Shown: positions 9,062-17,708 of the stretch, piece after piece
Layout of the letters: every line of letters starts with the position of its first letter
Numbering within the stretch: position 1 is the stretch's first letter
Source of the DNA: Trebonia sp963822615
Lineage (GTDB): Bacteria; Actinomycetota; Actinomycetes; Streptosporangiales; Streptosporangiaceae
Assembly (NCBI GenBank): GCA_963822615.1
Contig: CAWGIM010000006.1
Span: forward strand, 868,001 to 932,000
Direction of reading: 5' to 3'
DNA: 64,000 nucleotides
Notes under the pieces: model-generated
Seen by the model: only the letters and a program-made list of their open reading frames with translations
The model's database searches: none
What the model was told of the DNA's origin: nothing
Made by a program: the position numbers and the translations under genes

Positions 9062-9149
9062 CCTTCGATATCACTCGCGGCGGGCGGTGCGCGAACGCGG
9101 GCGGCGGGGGAGGCTGCGGTCGTCAGCCACTACCGTGAGGAAGGTCCCG

Positions 9150-9437
9150 ATGAGCCACGACCAAGCAGCGCAGTCCAGCTTCCCGCTCAACAAAGAACAG
9201 GTGGTCGCGGGCGCCGTCCTGATCGGGGTCGGCGGCGCGATCGTCCTGGCCGGGGCCGCCATGGCGGGGACGGCGCTGGCGTCCGCCTTCCGGCAGCGGG
9301 TGCAGCAGATGGACGTGCCGCCGGGCGAGCTCGCGCGGCAGCACTGGTCGGCGGTCAAGCACGCGGCCAACGCCGGCGCGGCCGTCTGGCTGAAGGAGCA
9401 GCCGACCGGGCAGGCTCAGCCGGCCGGGCAGCGTTAG
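9150..9437 (+). CDS. Small single-helix membrane protein, unknown function
   Basis: 95 residues from the ATG at 9150, which is preceded by GTGAGGAAGG at a good distance; the frame is open earlier but without a ribosome site. Residues about 17-45 form one hydrophobic alanine/glycine-rich transmembrane helix, followed by a soluble tail of about 45 residues rich in Gln, Ala and charged residues. I do not recognise a family. It sits 88 bp after nadE and 107 bp before the GH15 gene on the same strand, so it may be co-transcribed with nadE. Confidence 0.7.
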   Translation: MSHDQAAQSSFPLNKEQVVAGAVLIGVGGAIVLAGAAMAGTALASAFRQRVQQMDVPPGELARQHWSAVKHAANAGAAVWLKEQPTGQAQPAGQR

Positions 9438-9544
9438 CGGGCCCGAACTACCTACTCCGGGTGATGCGACAGGCACTCTCGGAGACGGACGATGCCTCTG
9501 ATAGCAGGCCAAATAGTGGCGTGCGCAATCGCAGAGGAGAACCC

Positions 9545-11413
9545 GTGGCCCGCTACCCCAACATCAGCGATCACGGCATGATCGGTGACCTGCAGACCGC
9601 CGCGCTGGTATCGACCGACGGCACGGTCGACTGGTTCTGCTGCCCGCGCTTCGACTCCCCCAGCGTGTTCGCGTCGCTGCTCGACGCCGACCACGGCGGC
9701 TACTTCCGTATCGCCCCTGACCGCGACGACTACGTCAGCAAGCAGCTCTACTTCCCGGACACCGCGATCCTGATCACCCGGTTCATGACCGCGGACGGGG
9801 TCGGCGAGGTGCACGACTTCATGCCGGTCATCACCGGCGGCGCCACCGACCGGCACCGGCTGGTCCGGCAGCTTCGGGTGGTCCGCGGCACGATGCGGTT
9901 CGTGATGGACATCCAGCCCGCGTTCGACTACGCCCGGACCCCGCACAAGGTGGAGATGTCCGAGAACGGCGCGGTGTTCGAGTCCGACGGCCTGGAGCTG
10001 ACCCTGCACTGGGCCCGCCCGGCCGACTCCGCGCCGCGCGACGCCGGTGACCGGATCGAGCAGCACCAGGACGGGGTGCGGGCCACCCGGACGCTGCGGG
10101 AGGGCGAGAGCGCCGGGCTGGTACTCGAGTCGATGGGCGGCCGGCCGCGGCTGATGAAGCCCGCGGAGATCGAGCGGCTCCAGCACCAGACGGCCGAGTT
10201 CTGGCGCGCCTGGGTGCACCAGTCGACCTACGCCGGCCGCTGGCGCGAGATGGTGACCCGGTCGGCCATCACCCTGAAGATGATGATCTACCAGCCCACC
10301 GGCGCGCCGGTCGCCGCGCCGACCACCGGGCTGCCCGAGCAGGCCGGCGGCGAGCGCAACTGGGACTACCGCTACACCTGGATCCGCGACGGCTCGTTCT
10401 CGCTCTACGCGCTGCTCGGCCTGGGCTACGTCGAGGAGGCGCGGGCCTTCGCCGGCTGGCTGCGCGGCCGGGCCGAGGCGACGACGACCGGGAGCGACCA
10501 TCCGCTGAAGATCATGTACCGGGTGGACGGCACCTCCGACCTGATCGAGGAGACGCTCGACCACTTCGAAGGCTGGCGCGGCTCGCGGCCGGTGCGGATC
10601 GGCAACGGCGCGGCCGACCAGCTACAGCTCGACATCTACGGCGAACTGCTCGACGCCGCCTACCTGGGGGACGTCAACGGGCTGCAGGTCTACCACGAGG
10701 GCTGGCAGCAGGTGTCACGGATGATCGACTGGCTGTGCGACAACTGGGACCGGCCCGACGAGGGCATCTGGGAGACCCGCGGCGGGCAGCGGGACTTCAC
10801 CTACGGCCGCTTCCAGAGCTGGGTCGCGTTCGACCGGGCGATCAGGATCGCCCGGCACCGGGCCCGGCCGGCCGACCTGGCGCGCTGGACCACCGCCCGC
10901 GACGCGGTCTACCAGCAGATCATGGACCGCGGCTGGAACAGCGAGGTCGGCGCCTTCACCCAGCACTACAGCACCAAGGTGCTCGACTCGTCGCTGCTGC
11001 TGATGCCGCTGCAGGGGTTCATCGCCCCGGACGACCCGCGCTGGCTCTCCACCCTCAGCGCGATGGACAAGGAGCTGGTGTCGGACAGCCTGGTCTACCG
11101 GTACAACCCGAGCGCGTCGCCGGACGGGCTGGCGGGCGACGAGGGCACGTTCTCGCTGTGCACGTTCTGGTACGTCGAGGCCCTCGCCCGGGCCGGGCGG
11201 CTCGACGACGCGCGGCTGACGTTCGAGAAGATGCACACCTACGCCAACCACCTCGGCCTGTTCTCGGAGGAGATCAGCAGCACCGGCGAGCAGCTCGGCA
11301 ACTTCCCGCAGGCGTTCAGCCACCTGGCGCTGATCAGCGCCGCCATCAACCTCAACCACCAGCTCGACCACGGAGCCAACGCGGAAAGCCCGGTGGTGCC
11401 GGCCAGCGGCTGA
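9545..11413 (+). CDS. GH15 family glycosidase (probable trehalase)
   Basis: About 622 residues from the GTG at 9545, which follows an AGAGGAGA ribosome site; an ATG further upstream at 9461 has none. The protein has the actinobacterial GH15 layout: N-terminal beta-sandwich beginning ISDHGMIGDLQTAALVSTDG, then an (alpha/alpha)6 barrel with RNWDYRYTWIRDGSFSLYAL and the C-terminal GDEGTFSLCTFWYVEALARA, where the catalytic glutamates are expected. This subgroup includes the phosphate-dependent trehalases of mycobacteria and Streptomyces, so trehalose is the best guess, but glucoamylase or isomaltose activity is not excluded. Other glycosidase genes lie at 21.8-26 kb. It converges with the DUF389 gene, 4 bp apart. 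Confidence 0.9.
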   Translation: MARYPNISDHGMIGDLQTAALVSTDGTVDWFCCPRFDSPSVFASLLDADHGGYFRIAPDRDDYVSKQLYFPDTAILITRFMTADGVGEVHDFMPVITGGATDRHRLVRQLRVVRGTMRFVMDIQPAFDYARTPHKVEMSENGAVFESDGLELTLHWARPADSAPRDAGDRIEQHQDGVRATRTLREGESAGLVLESMGGRPRLMKPAEIERLQHQTAEFWRAWVHQSTYAGRWREMVTRSAITLKMMIYQPTGAPVAAPTTGLPEQAGGERNWDYRYTWIRDGSFSLYALLGLGYVEEARAFAGWLRGRAEATTTGSDHPLKIMYRVDGTSDLIEETLDHFEGWRGSRPVRIGNGAADQLQLDIYGELLDAAYLGDVNGLQVYHEGWQQVSRMIDWLCDNWDRPDEGIWETRGGQRDFTYGRFQSWVAFDRAIRIARHRARPADLARWTTARDAVYQQIMDRGWNSEVGAFTQHYSTKVLDSSLLLMPLQGFIAPDDPRWLSTLSAMDKELVSDSLVYRYNPSASPDGLAGDEGTFSLCTFWYVEALARAGRLDDARLTFEKMHTYANHLGLFSEEISSTGEQLGNFPQAFSHLALISAAINLNHQLDHGANAESPVVPASG

Positions 11414-11417
11414 GCCG

Positions 11418-12422
11418 CTACCGGCTGGGGGCGGGCCGCCGCGCACGCGCGGCGGCCCGCGCCGTCCGGCGCCGCCACACCGACCGCTGCAGGCGGAGCC
11501 CGAGGGCGCCGACGGCAATCAGCAGCACCACGTTGAGCAGCAACTGGAACGTGGACCCGCGGGCCTCGGCCCAGCTCCCGTAGGCGGCCGACAGGCCCAT
11601 GTCGGCCGCGGCGGGAATCGTGGTGACCGAGATGAACACGCCGATGAGCGCGTTCGCCCGGGACTCGGTCAGCGAGACCACACCGACCAGGCCGGCCAGC
11701 ACCGCCACGATCACCGAGAACACGTTGGGCGAGTTGATGAGGTCGGAGACCGGCCTGATGCCCAGTTCGTAGAGGTGCGGCGCCAGGCCCGACCACCGGA
11801 TGAGCAGCCCGAAGACCAGCGTCGCGACCACCGCGAGCCCGAACCCGACCGCCAGCGCGGCCAGGCTGTGCCTGACCGCGCGGCGGTCCCTGGTGTCGAT
11901 GCCGAGCGCGGTCGCCATGATCGCGCCGTACTCCGGGCCGACCACCATCGCCGCGACGACCAGGATCTGCGAGTTGGTGAGGATGCCGACCGCGCCGATC
12001 AGGCCCGCGATGACCAGCAGGGCGTAGAAGCTGGCCGGGTAGACGCCGCCCGCGCGGATCTTCGACTCGACCATCTCCCACACCGGCGGGACTTCACCGT
12101 CGGCTGGCCGGCCGCCTGCCCGCGGGCCGCCGGGCTCCCCGGCAGCGCCGGGCTCGCCGGCGCCGCCGGGGTCGGCCGGCCCGCTGGCGGCCCCGTCGAC
12201 GTTCTCGATGACGACGGAACCGCGGTCGCGCAGCCGGGCGCGGACCTCCGCCAGGACCGGGTTGGCGAACTGGGCGTCCAGGTCGAACTGCACCGCGTCG
12301 CCGTCCGGGCGGCGGGCGGCGCCGCGGATGACCACCAGGTTCCGTACGCCGGGGCCGCTGGTGAGGCGCTCGAGCAGGTCCCCGGTCGAGCCGGGCGGGC
12401 TGACGACCCGGACGTGCAGCAT
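11418..12422 (-). CDS. DUF389 multi-pass membrane protein
   Basis: 334 residues. Residues 1-75 form a soluble ferredoxin-like part (MLHVRVVSPPGSTGDLLERL...), residues 75-110 are a Gly/Ala/Pro linker, and about 125-310 hold five to six membrane helices including YALLVIAGLIGAVGILTNSQ and the conserved AAMVVGPEYGAIMATALGI, the diagnostic DUF389 segment. Members are uncharacterised transport-like proteins. The last 20 residues are Arg/Ala-rich and are encoded by a perfect GC-rich palindrome (11431-11460). It converges with the GH15 gene and is separated by 36 bp from the end of the GMC oxidoreductase gene on the same strand, so it may be the last gene of the cyd transcript's neighbourhood or read independently from within it. 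Confidence 0.88.
   Translation of the reverse strand: MLHVRVVSPPGSTGDLLERLTSGPGVRNLVVIRGAARRPDGDAVQFDLDAQFANPVLAEVRARLRDRGSVVIENVDGAASGPADPGGAGEPGAAGEPGGPRAGGRPADGEVPPVWEMVESKIRAGGVYPASFYALLVIAGLIGAVGILTNSQILVVAAMVVGPEYGAIMATALGIDTRDRRAVRHSLAALAVGFGLAVVATLVFGLLIRWSGLAPHLYELGIRPVSDLINSPNVFSVIVAVLAGLVGVVSLTESRANALIGVFISVTTIPAAADMGLSAAYGSWAEARGSTFQLLLNVVLLIAVGALGLRLQRSVWRRRTARAAARARRPAPSR
11431..11460. terminator. Perfect GC-rich hairpin at the convergent gene boundary
   Basis: GCGGGCCGCCGCGC (11431-11444), a two-base loop, and GCGCGGCGGCCCGC (11447-11460) form a perfect 14-bp stem 18 bp past the GH15 stop. It lies in the 3' end of the convergent DUF389 coding region. No U-run follows, so it may be a factor-dependent or hairpin-only terminator for the plus-strand gene, or simply a GC-rich coding dyad. 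Confidence 0.4.
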
Positions 12423-12458
12423 GCGGCGGCTGCCTTGATCTCTGGTTCTGGTCTGGCG

Positions 12459-14015
12459 TCAGCTGATCCGGTCGAGCAGGTGGTCGCCGACCCGGACGGC
12501 GTTGGCCATCGCGGTGAGCGCCGGGTTGACCGCGCTGATGCTCGGGAAGCAGCTCGTGTCCACCACGTAGAGGTTGTCGACTTCGTGGGCCCGGCAGTCG
12601 GAGTTGAGCACCGACGTCTGCGGGTCGGCGCCGAACCGGACGGTCCCCGCCTGGTGGGCGCAGCCGGCGATCGGGATGTCGGTCTTCATGTACATGGACC
12701 GGCGGGCCAGGTGCCCCTCGTGCATGTTGAGCGCACCGAGCATCGACTTGAGCTGGTCGAACAGTCTCTTGGCGGCGGTCGGGTTGCTGGGCGAGTAGGA
12801 GATGTGGACGCTGCCGTCCGGGCCGAGGGTGATCCGGTTGTCGGGCTGCGGCAGGTCCTCGGTGGACAGCCAGAAGTCGACCGCGTGCGAGGCGACATCG
12901 CGCAGCATCCAGCTCGGCGCGAACTTGGTCTCCAGCGGCTTCTCGCCGCGGAACATCTCCGCCTGCGACTTGCCGATCATCTGGATGTTGCCCATCGGGT
13001 AGTCGAAGCCGGGGCCGCTGAAGTAGAAGTCGTTGACGCCGAGGGTCTTCTGGAAGACGGTCGGGTTCGGCTCCTTCGACACCGCAAGCACCGCCTGGCT
13101 GTCGTGGAACATGAAGTTGCGGCCGACCTGGTCCGAGCCGTTGGCCAGGCCGTTCGGGTGCTTGTCGTTGGCCGAGGCGAGCAGTAGCTGGGCGGAGTTG
13201 GCGGCCCCGCAGGCCACCACCACCAGGCCGGCCGTGTACCGCTCGGTTTCACCCTCGCGCTCGACGACCACGGTGGTGACGGCGGTGCCGGCCGGGTTGG
13301 TCTCCAGCTTCACCGCTTGCGCGTTCCTGAGCAGGGTGACGTTGGCGTGCTCGAGGGCGGGCCGGACGCCGAGCACCTCGGCGTCGGACTTGGCGTGCAG
13401 CGGGCACGGGAAACCGTCGCAGTTCCCGCACTTCACGCATTTGCTTTCCGGCAGGTGCTGCTCGTTGACCCGGATCCCGCACGGAGCGTGGAACGGATGG
13501 TGGCCCGACTTCTCCAGGTCATCGGAGAGCTGCTGTATCCGCATCTCGTGGGCAACCGCGGGGTACGGGTAGGGTGCGCTTGACGGCGGCTCGGTGGGGT
13601 CCTCCCCCCGGGCCCCGTGCACCTGGTACAGGCGTTCGGCGGCCGTGTAGTACGGCTCCATGTCCTGGTAGCTGATCGGCCACGCGGGCGACAGGCCGTC
13701 GTGGTGCCGCAGCTCGCCGAAGTCCTGCTCGCGCATGCGGTAGAGGGCGGCGCCGTAGAGCTTGGTGGCGCCGCCGACGAAGTAGTGCACCTGCGGCTGG
13801 AAGAAGGACTTGTCCTCGGTGCTGTACCAGCTTTCTGGCGAGATGTACCGGCCGTCCTCGAATACGTCCAGGGTGGACCAGTTGGCCGGCTCGCGGGGCA
13901 GCCAGTCACCACGCTCGAGCAGCAGGATGCGCTTGCCTGAGGGGGCGAGGTGACGGGCGAGCGTGCCGCCGCCCGCGCCGGTTCCGATCACGATGACGTC
14001 ATAGCTTGCGGCCAT
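12459..14015 (-). CDS. GMC-family FAD-dependent oxidoreductase
   Basis: 518 residues. The N-terminal FAD loop reads VIVIGTGAGGGTLARHLA; GGATKLYGAALYRMRE near residue 80 is the GMC substrate-domain signature and the C-terminal NPALTAMANAVR segment is the usual FAD-proximal motif with Asn. An unusual cysteine cluster CVKCGNCDGFPC sits near residue 190, resembling an iron-sulfur or zinc site seen in some long-chain alcohol/glucose dehydrogenase-type GMC proteins. Substrate is unknown (alcohols or sugars). The start overlaps the end of cydB by 17 bp, so it is co-transcribed with the cytochrome bd genes and might feed electrons to the quinone pool, which is inference. Confidence 0.9.
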   Translation of the reverse strand: MAASYDVIVIGTGAGGGTLARHLAPSGKRILLLERGDWLPREPANWSTLDVFEDGRYISPESWYSTEDKSFFQPQVHYFVGGATKLYGAALYRMREQDFGELRHHDGLSPAWPISYQDMEPYYTAAERLYQVHGARGEDPTEPPSSAPYPYPAVAHEMRIQQLSDDLEKSGHHPFHAPCGIRVNEQHLPESKCVKCGNCDGFPCPLHAKSDAEVLGVRPALEHANVTLLRNAQAVKLETNPAGTAVTTVVVEREGETERYTAGLVVVACGAANSAQLLLASANDKHPNGLANGSDQVGRNFMFHDSQAVLAVSKEPNPTVFQKTLGVNDFYFSGPGFDYPMGNIQMIGKSQAEMFRGEKPLETKFAPSWMLRDVASHAVDFWLSTEDLPQPDNRITLGPDGSVHISYSPSNPTAAKRLFDQLKSMLGALNMHEGHLARRSMYMKTDIPIAGCAHQAGTVRFGADPQTSVLNSDCRAHEVDNLYVVDTSCFPSISAVNPALTAMANAVRVGDHLLDRIS

Positions 14016-15099
14016 GCCAGGCTCCTCTGTGGCGGTTGGGTACGGGCGGCGGGACTTCCTCCGCGCGCACCGGCTGCGGCGGCACCGAGGCCGGCGGAGC
14101 CGGGATGAACTGGTCCCGGCTCACCCGCCGCCGGAACACGTAGTACGTCCAGGTCTGATAGGCCAGGACCAGCGGCAGGAAGATGACGACGACGACGGTC
14201 ATCGCCCTGAGCGAGTACGGCGCCGACGCCGTGTTGCCGACGGTCAGGTTGAACGCCGGGCTGGTGCTCGACACCATGACGTTCGGGTACAGGGCGACGA
14301 AGATCGAGGCGATGCAGGACGCCATGGTGACCGTGGTGGCGGCGAACGCGAAGCCCTCGCGGCGCGAGTAGACCAGCGCGACGGCGGCCAGGACCGCGAG
14401 TATCGCCAGCAGCTCGAGCGGCCGCAGGAAGAACGTGCTGCCGGAAGAAACGTGCGTCCAGACGACGAAGGCGACCACCGCCGCGGCGGTGAACGGCGCC
14501 ACCCGGCGGGCTAGCGTCCCGGACCGCTCGCGCATGCTGCCGGTGGTCTTCAGTGACAGGAACGTCGCCCCGTGCAGCAGGCAGATGAGCACCAGGGTGA
14601 CCCCGGTGAGCAGCGCGTACGGCTGCAGCAGGTCCCAGAACGTGCCGGTGAAGTTCTGGGCGGAGTTGATCGGCAGGCCGTGCAGCAGGTCGCCCAGGGC
14701 GATCCCGATCAGCAGCGGACCGAGCAGGCTGCCCACGGTCAGCGACCAGTCCCAGGTGCGGCGCCAGCGGGCGGCGTCGCGCTTGCCCCGGTACTCGAAG
14801 GCGACGCCGCGGATGATGAGCGAGATCAGCAGCAGGACCATCGCCAGGTACAGGCCGGAGAACATGGTCGCGTACCAGCCGGGGAACGCGGCGAACATGC
14901 CGGCCCCGGCCACGATCAGCCAGACCTCGTTGCCGTCCCACAGCGGGCCGATCGTGTTGATGGCCGCCCGGCGGCCGGGCTCGTCCTTTCCGACCAGGCT
15001 GTGCAGCATGCCGACGCCGAAGTCGAATCCCTCCAGGATGAAGAAGCCGGTCCACAAGACCGCGATGACGATGAACCAGAACGGGACAAGTGCGCTCAT
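13999..15099 (-). CDS. cydB: Cytochrome bd quinol oxidase subunit II
   Basis: 366 residues from the ATG at 15099 (GAGG seven bases upstream; a GTG lies one codon earlier). Eight to nine hydrophobic helices are visible, opening with ALVPFWFIVIAVLWTGFFIL and the conserved EGFDFGVGML, followed by NTIGPLWDGNEVWLI, both standard for CydB. With CydA it reduces O2 to water at the membrane with quinol, working at low oxygen or under respiratory stress. The C-terminal 40 residues are Pro/Arg-rich and overlap the GMC start. No cydDC transporter genes, often linked in actinobacteria, are present nearby. Confidence 0.96.
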   Translation of the reverse strand: MSALVPFWFIVIAVLWTGFFILEGFDFGVGMLHSLVGKDEPGRRAAINTIGPLWDGNEVWLIVAGAGMFAAFPGWYATMFSGLYLAMVLLLISLIIRGVAFEYRGKRDAARWRRTWDWSLTVGSLLGPLLIGIALGDLLHGLPINSAQNFTGTFWDLLQPYALLTGVTLVLICLLHGATFLSLKTTGSMRERSGTLARRVAPFTAAAVVAFVVWTHVSSGSTFFLRPLELLAILAVLAAVALVYSRREGFAFAATTVTMASCIASIFVALYPNVMVSSTSPAFNLTVGNTASAPYSLRAMTVVVVIFLPLVLAYQTWTYYVFRRRVSRDQFIPAPPASVPPQPVRAEEVPPPVPNRHRGAWHGRKL

Positions 15100-15107
15100 C
15101 ACTGACC

Positions 15108-16490
15108 TCAGTACTGGACGGCTGGCACTGGGGCTTCCAGGTCAGCTTCGGTCGGCGGCGGCGGGAGCTCCTTGCGCGCGTACTTCAGCATCAGCAGCAG
15201 GTCGACGGTCCCGAGGACGCCGTAGAGCCCGACGAACGCGATCACGCTGATCCACAGCCAGGTGGTGCTGACGGTGGGCGAGATGCCGTTCTTGGTCAGC
15301 ATGATGCCCTGCACGATCCACGGCTGGCGGCCGCTCTCGGTCAGCAGCCAGCCGGCCGTGTTCATGAGGAACGGGAGCACCACGCCCCACACCCCCACCC
15401 ACAGGAACGCGCGGGAGTTCGCGAGCTTGTCGCGGCGGATGAGCAGCAGCCCCCACAGCGCGATGAGCAGGACCACCACGCCGAGGTAGGCCATCGTCCG
15501 CATGCCCCAGTACTGGATGAACACGTTGGGCACGTAGTTGCCGGGCCCGAACTGGCTGCTGTACTGGGACTGCAGCGGGTTCATCCCGATCACCTTGCCG
15601 TTCCAGTGGTTGGTGGCCAGCAGGGACAGCAGGTGCGGGATCGCGATGATCTGGGTCGGGGTCTGGTCGTTGCTGCCGCCGCCGATCTGGAACAGCGAGA
15701 ACGAGCACGGCTGGCAGGTGGCCCACTGCCCTTCGGCCGCCGCGATCTTCATCGGCTGGTACGTGCCCTCGATGACCCCGAGCTCGTCGCCGACCAGCAT
15801 GGTGAACAGGGTCGCGGGGACCAGGGTGATGAGGGCGAGCTTGGCCGAGCGGGTGAACACGCCGCGGTCGGCGCCGTGCCGGAGCTGCCAGGCGGAGACC
15901 GCCAGCATGACCGAGGCGCCGGTGACCAGCGACACCAGCAGGACCTTGGAGTAGCCCCAGACGAAGACCGGGTTGGTGAACACGGCCCAGATGTCGTTGA
16001 GCACCGGCTTGCCGTGGACCATGACGTAGCCGACGGGATGCTGCATCCAGGAGTTGGCGGCCATGATGAACGCGGCCGACAGCGCGCTGCCGAACGCGAC
16101 CGCCCAGATGCACAGCAGGTGCACCCGCTTCGACAGCTTGTCCCAGCCGAACAGCCACAGGCCAAGGAACGTCGACTCGAGGAAGAAGGCGGCGAGTCCC
16201 TCCATCGCCAGCGGGGCGCCGAAGATGTTACCGACCAGCCGGGAGTACGCGCCCCAGTTCATCCCGAACTCGAACTCCTGCACGATCCCGGTGACCACGC
16301 CGATCGCCACGTTGATCACCAGCAGCGTCCCGAAGAACCGGGTCAGCCGCAGGTACTCGGGGCGGCCGCTGCGGTGCCACGAGGTCTGCAGCAGCGCGGT
16401 CAGGAAGGCCAGCCCGATCGTGATCGGGATGAACAGGAAGTGGTTGATCGACGTGAACGCGAACTGCCAGCGTGCGAGGTCGAGCGACAT
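15108..16490 (-). CDS. cydA: Cytochrome bd quinol oxidase subunit I
   Basis: 460 residues. The ATG at 16490 has GGAG seven bases upstream and gives the expected start MSLDLARWQF; a GTG six codons earlier is less likely. The first helix LARWQFAFTSINHFLF has the heme b595 ligand histidine, and GWDKLSKRVHLLC, GRQPWIVQG (the GRQPW motif near the heme b558 region) and NSWMQHPVGY are all present. The Q-loop is the short form typical of actinobacteria. The stop is 8 bp before the cydB start, so the two subunits are co-translated. The 136 bp upstream spacer to the cyclase gene holds the promoter. Confidence 0.96.
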   Translation of the reverse strand: MSLDLARWQFAFTSINHFLFIPITIGLAFLTALLQTSWHRSGRPEYLRLTRFFGTLLVINVAIGVVTGIVQEFEFGMNWGAYSRLVGNIFGAPLAMEGLAAFFLESTFLGLWLFGWDKLSKRVHLLCIWAVAFGSALSAAFIMAANSWMQHPVGYVMVHGKPVLNDIWAVFTNPVFVWGYSKVLLVSLVTGASVMLAVSAWQLRHGADRGVFTRSAKLALITLVPATLFTMLVGDELGVIEGTYQPMKIAAAEGQWATCQPCSFSLFQIGGGSNDQTPTQIIAIPHLLSLLATNHWNGKVIGMNPLQSQYSSQFGPGNYVPNVFIQYWGMRTMAYLGVVVLLIALWGLLLIRRDKLANSRAFLWVGVWGVVLPFLMNTAGWLLTESGRQPWIVQGIMLTKNGISPTVSTTWLWISVIAFVGLYGVLGTVDLLLMLKYARKELPPPPTEADLEAPVPAVQY

Positions 16491-16626
16491 GCGGCTCCAT
16501 TCGGTCACCGTGGAAGCCCGGAGGCCTGCTCAGGCATCAGTGTCACGTGGACGGCGAGCGGGCGGCATCGCCCGCGTGGGGTGATTAGGCCCCCCGGGTT
16601 CACCGGCGGTCCCGTCCGCCGCGGCC

Positions 16627-17571
16627 TCAGAAAATCGCGATCGGGTTGACCGGCGAGCCGGTCCCGGCCAGCAGCCGCAGCGGCGCCACCACGGACAGGA
16701 ATGACCAGCGGCCCATCTCCTCGCATGCTTGCGCCAGCGGGTCGAGGTCCAGGTAGTCGAGCAGGTACAGGCCCATCGCGTTGATCGCGAGGACGTGGAC
16801 GGGAAAGTCCACGCCCTCGGCCGCGCTTGGCGCCGTGTCGTTGTTGCCGTCGCTGCCGAGGACCGCGACCTGGCGTTCCGCGAGCAGTTCGACCGCCGCC
16901 GGGTGCAGTCCGGCCCGCGCCTCGGCCGCGTTCCACGGCCCGAGCGACCGGCGCCGGGCGCGGTGGCCGACCCGCAGGAAGAGCAGGTCGCCCTGGCCGA
17001 TGCGGTCGCTGACGGCCGACTCCGCCGCGAGCAGGTCATCGGCGGTCACGTGCTCGCCCGGCTCCAGCCACGGCACGCTGCTTCCCGCCGAGGCGCTGCG
17101 CAGCCGCGGGATGTCCAGCAGCAGGCCGCGGCCGGCGATCCCCTGGCCGGCCGCGTCGATGGACAGCTCGGCCGCACCGGCCGTGGTCACCGAGCCCGCG
17201 GGGATCCCGTTGTAGAGCTCCCCGTCGAAGATCACGTGGCACAGCGCGTCCATATGGCTGTCCGCGTTCCCGTGCACGTTCATCGCCAGGCGGTCAGTGG
17301 CGAACGACAGCCCGGCGGCGTCCGGGTCGTCGGCCCAGTGGGTCATCTGGTGCACCGCGGGAGCGGGATTGTCGGGCGTCGCCCGGCTGTCGATCGGCGC
17401 CGCCAGCGACACCGTCCGGCCGGTCCTGACACCACTGGCCGCCGCCACCAGGTCCGCCCCCGAGATGTTGTTCAGCGTGCCCCGCCGGTCGGCCGCCCCC
17501 TGCGCCGACGTGCGCCGCAGCCGCTGGTAGACGGCGCGGAATTCGGCCTCGCTGAGCGTGAGATCGGTCAT
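16627..17571 (-). CDS. Cyclase family (kynurenine-formamidase-like) hydrolase
   Basis: 314 residues matching the putative cyclase family (PF04199 type). The metal-binding HxGTHxDxPxH motif appears in altered form as HGNADSHMDALCH near residue 100: the outer histidines and the aspartate remain but Gly-Thr is replaced by Ala-Asp. Late conserved segments VLGSDGNNDT and PVHVLAINAMGLYLLDYLDL match longer family members such as those hydrolysing isatin or forming cyclic products. No substrate can be assigned. It is divergent from the zwf-like gene across 137 bp and upstream of cydA on the same strand. Confidence 0.85.
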   Translation of the reverse strand: MTDLTLSEAEFRAVYQRLRRTSAQGAADRRGTLNNISGADLVAAASGVRTGRTVSLAAPIDSRATPDNPAPAVHQMTHWADDPDAAGLSFATDRLAMNVHGNADSHMDALCHVIFDGELYNGIPAGSVTTAGAAELSIDAAGQGIAGRGLLLDIPRLRSASAGSSVPWLEPGEHVTADDLLAAESAVSDRIGQGDLLFLRVGHRARRRSLGPWNAAEARAGLHPAAVELLAERQVAVLGSDGNNDTAPSAAEGVDFPVHVLAINAMGLYLLDYLDLDPLAQACEEMGRWSFLSVVAPLRLLAGTGSPVNPIAIF

Positions 17572-17708
17572 TGCGGCAGCGTGGCAGGCCGGGCGCGGCT
17601 GGTCATCGTCTGAACCGGGTGACTTGCCGGCTTCTCACCCGCGCGGGGTGGCGCGCCGCCGCCGGGCCCGTGTTCGGGTTGAGCCAGACCCGATTCCGAG
17701 GAGAAACC